A stretch of 64,000 bases of DNA from Planctomycetota bacterium (GTDB taxonomy: Bacteria; Planctomycetota; UBA8742; UBA2392). Shown piece after piece: positions 59,166 through 64,000 of this stretch. Location: NCBI GenBank assembly GCA_025993795.1, contig JAMQHL010000019.1:1-64000 (forward strand), given 5' to 3'. The notes under the pieces are model-generated. The model made no database searches. It was not told the origin of the DNA and was given only the letters and a program-made list of their open reading frames with translations. Position 1 is the stretch's first letter, and each line of letters starts with the position of its first letter. The position numbers were made by a program, and so were the translations under genes.

Positions 59166-60146
59166 ATGTGGCTGGTCTTCGGCGCGATCATCGTGATCGT
59201 GCTGGCCCTTGACCTGTTCGTGCTGCACAAGGACCCGCATGCGGTCAAGATTCGCGAAGCGCTGATCTGGAGCGGCGTGTGGATTGCGCTCTCGCTGGCC
59301 TTCGGCGGCACGCTGGCGCTGCTGGGCAATCACGGGTTCGGGCCTGACCTGGCGCTTCGCTTTCTTGCCGGCTACGTGATCGAGTGGGCGTTGTCGGTCG
59401 ATAACCTGTTCGTGTTTGCGATCATCTTCACGGCCCTGAAAATCCCGCGCCAATACCAGCACAAGCTGCTGTTCTGGGGCGTGTTCGGGGCGCTGATTCT
59501 GCGCGCGGTGTTCATCTTTGCCGGTGTCGCGCTGATCGAGCTGTTTGACTGGGTGCTCTACATTTTCGGCGGCATCCTGATCCTGTCGGCGCTGAAGCTG
59601 ATGTTCCAGGGCGAGAAAGAATCGCACCCCGAAAAGGGCATAGTTGTGCGCATCCTCGCCAAGGTTCTGCCGCTCAAGCCGCTGAATGTCGGCCCGACCT
59701 TCACAGTCAAAGAACACGGCAAGCGCTGGGTCACGATGCTGTTTGTCGGGCTCGTGCTCGTCGAGATTACCGACGTGATTTTTGCACTCGACAGCGTGCC
59801 CGCCGTGATCTCGGTGGCCATGGACCCCGACACCCGCGAGATTGACCCGTTCATCGTCTACACCAGCAACGCCTTTGCCATTCTGGGCCTGCGCAGCCTG
59901 TACTTCGCGCTTGCCGGCATCATGGCGGCTTTCCGTTTCTTGAAGTACGGGTTGGCGGTCATCCTGGCATTTGTCGGCGTGAAGATGTGCGTGATTGAGT
60001 TCTGGCACGCGCCCATTTGGCTGTCATTGAGTGTGATCGGCGGCGTGCTGGTGGTCTGCGTGGCGCTGAGCCTGCTGATTCCGCGCAAGATCGAAGTTGT
60101 ACCCGAACGCCTGGTCGAACCAGAAGACAGCAACGCCGGCGCCTAG
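59166..60146 (+). CDS. TerC family integral membrane protein
   Basis: The 326-residue protein has eight or nine hydrophobic helices and the TerC signature (ALDLFVLHKDPHAVKIREAL in parts, GYVIEWALSVDNLFVF, VEITDVIFALDSVPAVISV). TerC proteins are linked to tellurium resistance and, in better-studied members, to metal export during exoenzyme or membrane-protein metallation. Conserved acidic residues Glu and Asp in helices (IEWALSVDN and DVIFALDSVP) are present. The chosen ATG (MWLVFGAII) fits the family start; an ATG 60 bases earlier is less likely. It is divergent from GT2 with a short spacer and no clear Shine-Dalgarno. Confidence 0.88.
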   Translation: MWLVFGAIIVIVLALDLFVLHKDPHAVKIREALIWSGVWIALSLAFGGTLALLGNHGFGPDLALRFLAGYVIEWALSVDNLFVFAIIFTALKIPRQYQHKLLFWGVFGALILRAVFIFAGVALIELFDWVLYIFGGILILSALKLMFQGEKESHPEKGIVVRILAKVLPLKPLNVGPTFTVKEHGKRWVTMLFVGLVLVEITDVIFALDSVPAVISVAMDPDTREIDPFIVYTSNAFAILGLRSLYFALAGIMAAFRFLKYGLAVILAFVGVKMCVIEFWHAPIWLSLSVIGGVLVVCVALSLLIPRKIEVVPERLVEPEDSNAGA

Positions 60147-60173
60147 GCGCCGGGGCGCGATTGGCTTGCAGGG

Positions 60174-60944
60174 TCAGATCAGACGCGCGAGAATGCGCAC
60201 GCTGATGGGATCGCGGTTCTGCCTGTCAACCCGTTGCAGCAGGTCCATGATATCGAACCCGCGCATGGCCAGAACCTGCGCTTCCAGTGGCGCGACCTTT
60301 TCGACAAACGCAAACGCGTCGGCGCCGGTTGGTGTCCATGGGTCGCTTTCGTGAAACTGCGCAAACAGCTTCACCTGTGCCGCCGCGAAATGGCTTGAGC
60401 GGCAACCGGTGTTTTCGATTACCAGCGCGGGCCGCAACGTGCCCGGGTAATTGCCCCGGAACTTGTAGGTTACGGCAATCGTGTCGGTGCCGGCAAACGC
60501 CGCGGGTTGCGCCACGAACTCGCGGGTGCGCAGCGTGGTCTCTGCGCTGCCGAAACGGATGCTGGCAATCCGCAGGTCGGCATTGGGGCGCGAACCTACG
60601 CGCTTGGCAAGTGCCCGGCCGGCGCGTGTCTGGGTGGCGGCCAGGTAATCTGCGATGCGGGCAACGCCGATGCGCGCCGCCAGGTCATTCAGCAGGAATT
60701 GACAGGTCAAGAGCACACTTTCGCCCTGGCGCGAAGCATGGGCAGTGTTGAAAATCTGGTCGGCCCGGCGGTTCCGGGCTGCCGCCATCAGCGCATGGTT
60801 GTTGCGCTCAAGCCGGTCGCACAGATAGCTCACGAAGCGCCGTGCTTCCAGCTGCACGTCGCGGGGGCTGCTGCGGCGCATGACGGCTTCGAACTGGCGG
60901 GTCAGGCGCTCAGACGCGGTGGCGTCAACCATGATCGTGCTCAT
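60174..60944 (-). CDS. Protein of unknown function following a LysM gene
   Basis: The 256-residue protein is without signal peptide or membrane helix. The first 120 residues are helical; the later part is beta-rich (FRGNYPGTLRPALVIENTG and AQFHESDPWTPT). I recognise no motif. GGAG five bases before the ATG sets the start. It begins 10 bases after the stop of the LysM gene, so both are in one transcription unit, which suggests a shared, perhaps envelope-related, function. No close paralogue is seen here. Confidence 0.7.
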   Translation of the reverse strand: MSTIMVDATASERLTRQFEAVMRRSSPRDVQLEARRFVSYLCDRLERNNHALMAAARNRRADQIFNTAHASRQGESVLLTCQFLLNDLAARIGVARIADYLAATQTRAGRALAKRVGSRPNADLRIASIRFGSAETTLRTREFVAQPAAFAGTDTIAVTYKFRGNYPGTLRPALVIENTGCRSSHFAAAQVKLFAQFHESDPWTPTGADAFAFVEKVAPLEAQVLAMRGFDIMDLLQRVDRQNRDPISVRILARLI

Positions 60945-60954
60945 GGATTCTCCG

Positions 60955-61713
60955 TTAGCGGTTTGCCTTGCTGCGCAGGCGCAGCAGTGCGAGGGGGTCA
61001 TCCGGTGTTTCGCTGGTGACGCGCAGTTCGCCGTCAATCAGTCGCAGGATGCGGGAAGTGCAGTTGCTGGTTTCGGTCTGCCAGACGGTGCAGATTTCCT
61101 GGTTGCCATCGCCGTCCAGGTCTTCGGCCCGCATTTCACGCAAGCCGTTGCCGTCGGGTGCTTCATAGATCGCCAGCGGGGCGCCCTCACCGCCGCTGAG
61201 CGCATCGAACAGGTTGAGCCGCACACGTTGGTTCTCGGTGGCCCGTGCCACGCACAGCGTGCCGGCTGGAAACAGGTCCGCGTCAAGCTGCGCCAGCGCC
61301 ACGCACAGCGCATTGTCGTCGATGGCGAACTTGCCGGGCGCCGGCGGCTCGGGCATCTCGTCGTAGCTGACGGTTTCGGCCTCTGGTGTCGGCTCGGCAT
61401 CGTCTTGTGCCAGCGGAATGCGAATGATGCTTCCCGCCTGCAATCCGGCGTCGGCGTTCATGTTGTTGGCTTTTGCAATCTCGGGCCAGCGGCGACCCGC
61501 TCCATAGAAGCGCTCAGCCAAGCCCCATAGCGTGTCGCCACTCTGCACACGGTAAAGGATTGCGCGACGGTTGAAGTCAACCTCGAGCTTGGCGTACGAG
61601 TCCGCGGGCGCGGCCCCGGCGTCGGTCATCTTGTCCAAGCCGAGCTTGAACAGCATGACCGAGCCAAGCATTACCACAAAGCCGACAAGCAGAGTGAGGA
61701 TATTGTTTCGCAT
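60955..61713 (-). CDS. Membrane-anchored LysM domain protein
   Basis: The 252-residue product has an N-terminal transmembrane segment (ILTLLVGFVVMLGSVMLF), so it is anchored in the inner membrane. A LysM domain lies at about 50-95 (YRVQSGDTLWGLAERFYG and ANNMNADAGLQAGSIIRIP), binding peptidoglycan. The C-terminal part (about 110-252) is a beta-rich domain with an EF-hand-like DLDGDGNQE run that could bind calcium. The start ATG has a weak AGG upstream. The next gene follows after 10 bases. Confidence 0.8.
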   Translation of the reverse strand: MRNNILTLLVGFVVMLGSVMLFKLGLDKMTDAGAAPADSYAKLEVDFNRRAILYRVQSGDTLWGLAERFYGAGRRWPEIAKANNMNADAGLQAGSIIRIPLAQDDAEPTPEAETVSYDEMPEPPAPGKFAIDDNALCVALAQLDADLFPAGTLCVARATENQRVRLNLFDALSGGEGAPLAIYEAPDGNGLREMRAEDLDGDGNQEICTVWQTETSNCTSRILRLIDGELRVTSETPDDPLALLRLRSKANR

Positions 61714-61851
61714 GGCGTACCTGTCCGGAGTGGGTGCACGGCGCTGATGCCGGCACTCGGAAATCGGCGCGATTGGCATGGAAAGTTGAATGAGTTTGTC
61801 GGAAAGTTGCTGCGGGCATGAAGTTGTGCGTGCCGCGCATGCCAAATGAGG

Positions 61852-61885
61852 CGCGCCCTGCCTAGGCAGGGCGCGTGGTGTTTTT
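61852..61885. terminator. Perfect 11-base hairpin upstream of the LysM gene
   Basis: CGCGCCCTGCC and GGCAGGGCGCG have a two-base loop, and the plus strand continues with TGGTGTTTTT. It lies downstream of the 128-residue gene but the T run is on the opposite strand, so its function is uncertain. Confidence 0.55.
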
Positions 61886-61945
61886 CGGGGGGCAGGAGAG
61901 ATGGGGACAGGTGGTCAGGTGGTCCCCCCGAAAGAATGCGGGTGA

Positions 61946-62332
61946 TCAGGCGTCGAGGATATTCTGCATGGCAAGCACTTCCGCGATAACGAGATCGGTG
62001 ATGTCCTGCGCGTTACGCGCGCCAACGGGCGCGTCCACATAGACCTGGGCGAAGGCGTGGCGTTTCTCAAGGCTCACAAAAGCCTGGTTGAAGATGGCGT
62101 TGGCTTGGCTGATCAAGCTGCGTGCCAGCAGCCCTTCACCTGTGGCATCGGATTCGATCAGGGCGCGATACGCATTGATGTGGTGGAAGACTTCATCGAT
62201 GCGCACGCTGACCGTGGCGCCCTTGAGGTTGCGCTCGGGCTGTGCAGCCTGCAAGCGTTTAGAGTCGGGCTTTCCCCAGTCGATGGAAAGAAGGCGTTCG
62301 GAGACTTTGTCGTCAGTCTTGATGGAAGGCAT
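61946..62332 (-). CDS. Small helical protein of unknown function
   Basis: The 128-residue cytoplasmic protein is mostly helical after residue 35 (VSVRIDEVFHHINAYRALI, LARSLISQANAIFNQAF) and acidic at the C-terminus. No recognised domain is seen. GGAG six bases before the ATG supports the gene call. It lies upstream of the LysM gene with about 230 bases of spacer. The sequence gives no functional clue. Confidence 0.65.
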   Translation of the reverse strand: MPSIKTDDKVSERLLSIDWGKPDSKRLQAAQPERNLKGATVSVRIDEVFHHINAYRALIESDATGEGLLARSLISQANAIFNQAFVSLEKRHAFAQVYVDAPVGARNAQDITDLVIAEVLAMQNILDA

Positions 62333-62695
62333 GGGGTGCTCCGGTAGTGTTTGAGTCGCGGTTTGAAGGAATGAGCTACTGTATATTCGGTAAATTACAC
62401 TCCGTCAATTACGAAATTCTCAAAAATCTACTACTCATTGCGCACAAGCGTCGCCTTATCAGACTTATAAATACCATATGTTGTATTTATAAGTCCGCGC
62501 ACCCCTAGTGGATGATGATCGCGCCGTCATTGTTCCATGGCCCTTGCAGAGCAGCATGTAGGGACGGCTTGTCACGTTGGGGCTGCATCGATGTCGGGTA
62601 AGCGCCGCCGGGTAGGGAATGTTCGCCTCGCACCCATACTTGACGCGGCAATACTGATCCGTACACTCCCGCTCCCTTGAAGTTGGAGGATGCAC
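62333..62695. other. AT-rich intergenic region with a perfect inverted repeat
   Basis: About 360 bases separate the divergent small-protein genes. The left half is unusually AT-rich for this genome and contains the 13-base inverted repeat. The right half is GC-rich, holds no gene on either strand, and leads into a good Shine-Dalgarno. Confidence 0.55.
62462..62495. promoter_or_regulatory. Perfect AT-rich inverted repeat (possible operator)
   Basis: GACTTATAAATAC and GTATTTATAAGTC flank CATATGTT. The 13-base arms are exact and far more AT-rich than surroundings. It is a candidate protein-binding site or terminator; there is no gene end near it to explain a terminator. Confidence 0.55.
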
Positions 62696-62851
62696 ATGTC
62701 ACGCCACTCGTCATTGAAGGTCAGCAGCCTTGGCTCAAAGCGCCGCAGCGTGCTCAAGCGCGTCGAGCGCCTGGAGCAGCTGAAGCTCGAGCGCCGCTGG
62801 GCACAGGGCGATGCCGTCACCGGCTTGCCTAAGACCAAGGTCGTCAAGTAG
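62696..62851 (+). CDS. PVC-superphylum small basic protein
   Basis: The 51-residue product begins MSRHSSLKVSSLG, continues SKRRSVLKRVERLEQLKLER and ends GDAVTGLPKTKVVK. This layout of a basic core followed by a G-x-x-GLPK end matches the short family seen in Verrucomicrobia, Chlamydiae and Planctomycetota genomes (TIGR04137-type, from memory). Its function is unknown; the charge suggests a nucleic-acid contact. GGAGG six bases before the ATG and a terminator directly after fix both ends. It is shorter than usual gene-finder cut-offs. It is the best taxonomic marker in the window. Confidence 0.85.
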   Translation: MSRHSSLKVSSLGSKRRSVLKRVERLEQLKLERRWAQGDAVTGLPKTKVVK

Positions 62852-62865
62852 TCAGCTCAAACCTC

Positions 62866-62899
62866 ACGGCGGCCTCCGCGTGAGGCCGCCGTTCATTTT
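62866..62899 (+). terminator. Rho-independent terminator after the small basic protein
   Basis: ACGGCGGCCTC and GAGGCCGCCGT form an 11-base stem with a five-base loop, followed by TCATTTT, 15 bases after the stop. Confidence 0.85.
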
Positions 62900-62946
62900 G
62901 CACCTACCCGCCGCGCTTTTGTTAGAGTCCCGCTGGAGGTTTCAAC

Positions 62947-64000
62947 GTGCCAGAGCCATTCCGCCTCAGCCAGCGCGTGCTCGACATTCGCCCCAGCGGC
63001 ATTCGCAAATTTTTCGAGCTTGGCCTCAGCATGACTGACCCGATCGACCTGTCGATCGGCCAGGCTCACTTCGACGTTTCAGACGAGGTCAAAGCTGCCG
63101 CCATTGCGGCCATCCACGAAGGCCGCAACCGGTACACCGTTACCCAGGGCATTCCACCGCTGCGCGAGGCCCTGCTGGACCGGTACGCCAAACGTCTTGG
63201 CGACGTGAGTGACTACGACGTGATGGTCACGAGCGGAGTTAGCGGCGGCTTGATGCTCAGCTTTATGGCGCTGCTGAACCCTGGCGATGAGGTGCTGATC
63301 CCTGACCCGTACTTCGTGATGTACAAGAACCTGGCGACGATGGTGGGGGCCGAGGCGGTCACGTACGACATCTATCCGGAGTTTCGCGTCGATGCCGCCA
63401 AGATTCGCAGCAAGATCACCGAGCGCACGCGACTGATTGTCGTAAACAGCCCCAGCAACCCCACGGGGGCCGCCCTGACGGAGGCTGAGGCCCGCGCGGT
63501 GGCCGGGCTTGCCGACGAAACCGGCATTCCTCTGATCAGCGACGAAATCTATGAGGATTTCATCTTTGAGCAGCGGCACTTCAGCCCGCGTGAGTTCACA
63601 AGAAACTGTATCGTGCTCAGCGGCGCGTCCAAGAGCCTGGGCATGCCGGGCTGGCGCATCGGCTGGATGCTGGCGCCGAAGTCGCTGAGCGAGCGAATGC
63701 ACACGGTGCAGCAGTTCAGCTTCGTGTGCGCGCCGGCGCCGTTGCAGTGGGCCGCGCTCAAGGGCCTCGCCCAGGACTTCAGCGCGCATCGGCAGGAGTA
63801 TCGCGCCAAGCGCGACTTGGCCTATGAAGGCCTGCGCGAGCACTATCGCACCGTCAAACCCGCGGGCGCGTTCTATATGTTTCCGTACCTGCCTGAGGGG
63901 GCAGATACCGGGCGCTTCATGGAAGCTTGCATCAAACAGCAGCTTCTGGTCGTGCCGGGCAGCGCGTGCAGCGACAAAGGCACTAACTTCCGCCTGTGCT
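62947..64000 (+). CDS. Class I/II (fold type I) aminotransferase, 3' end outside window
   Basis: At least 351 residues of a PLP-dependent aminotransferase are seen: LSIGQAHFDVSDEV, NRYTVTQGIPPLREAL, VTSGVSGGLML, NSPSNPTGAALT, LISDEIYEDFIF and the PLP lysine in LSGASKSLGMPGWRIGW. The SxxK site and the NPTG and GMPGWRIGW motifs are intact. It resembles aspartate/aromatic aminotransferases of the aspC/tyrB-like subgroup Ia; the substrate is not decided. The GTG start has GGAGG seven bases ahead. The reading frame is still open at the last base of the window. Confidence 0.88.
   Translation, partial: MPEPFRLSQRVLDIRPSGIRKFFELGLSMTDPIDLSIGQAHFDVSDEVKAAAIAAIHEGRNRYTVTQGIPPLREALLDRYAKRLGDVSDYDVMVTSGVSGGLMLSFMALLNPGDEVLIPDPYFVMYKNLATMVGAEAVTYDIYPEFRVDAAKIRSKITERTRLIVVNSPSNPTGAALTEAEARAVAGLADETGIPLISDEIYEDFIFEQRHFSPREFTRNCIVLSGASKSLGMPGWRIGWMLAPKSLSERMHTVQQFSFVCAPAPLQWAALKGLAQDFSAHRQEYRAKRDLAYEGLREHYRTVKPAGAFYMFPYLPEGADTGRFMEACIKQQLLVVPGSACSDKGTNFRLC

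Noticed and set aside
61895..61936. GGGGACAGGTGGTCAGGTGGTCC hairpin as a regulatory element
   Set aside because: It is a short CAGGTGGT duplication with a weak stem and no gene-related position.

Overview
The window is about 60% GC and densely coded. It most likely comes from a diderm bacterium of the PVC superphylum, probably Planctomycetota. The strongest marker is a 51-residue gene near the right end that reads as the PVC 'small basic protein' family. A FliA/WhiG-type sigma factor, an LptF/G permease, an AsmA-like giant, a beta-barrel protein and several lipoproteins fit an outer-membrane-bearing cell. The phylum call is inference. No rRNA, tRNA, CRISPR array, insertion sequence or phage block was recognised.

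Layout. 0-3.3 kb: a partial gene, an MshEN-plus-zinc-ribbon protein and two paralogous type IV pilin/pseudopilin-like genes that share a matching promoter module. 3.3-6.3 kb: a minus-strand nifU-nifS-TPR operon; the NifU scaffold domain has lost all three canonical cluster cysteines. 6.5-9.7 kb: accessory genes, namely an orphan DNA methylase-like protein with an altered catalytic motif, a frameshifted four-helix-bundle gene, a hexapeptide acyltransferase and a DUF309 protein. 9.7-33.4 kb: very large envelope or surface genes, namely an SPFH/coiled-coil/beta-propeller fusion, a translationally coupled paralogue pair, a 2116-residue thioester alpha-2-macroglobulin, a 1040-residue secreted protein, an FHA-TM-CAP protein and a VIT/vWA protein. 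A type II (archaeal-type) GAPDH and a FlgM-like protein lie among them.

33.4-41.3 kb: housekeeping genes (purN, ileS, UPF0434, rpmH, an LptF/G permease, the sigma factor) and a beta-barrel protein. 41.3-51.5 kb: an AsmA-like protein, rsmD, rlmN, DUF58, argG and two lipoproteins. 51.5-54.9 kb: M50 protease-moaE, a broken thioredoxin-like gene and a diheme c-type lipoprotein. 54.9-59.1 kb: a minus-strand operon of GT2, DUF1858, recG and a methyltransferase. 59.1-64 kb: TerC, a LysM protein with a partner, two small proteins and a truncated aminotransferase.

Intergenic DNA carries several families of short degenerate repeats present in more than one copy. One is a palindrome family whose edge coincides with or abuts stop codons. 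Two genes look frame-disrupted, at about 8.08 kb and 53.3 kb; these could be real pseudogenes or assembly errors. The most unusual proteins are the cysteine-less NifU scaffold, the SPFH-propeller fusion, the FHA-TM-CAP protein, the IleRS with changed HIGH and KMSKS motifs, and a bL34 nearly twice the normal length.
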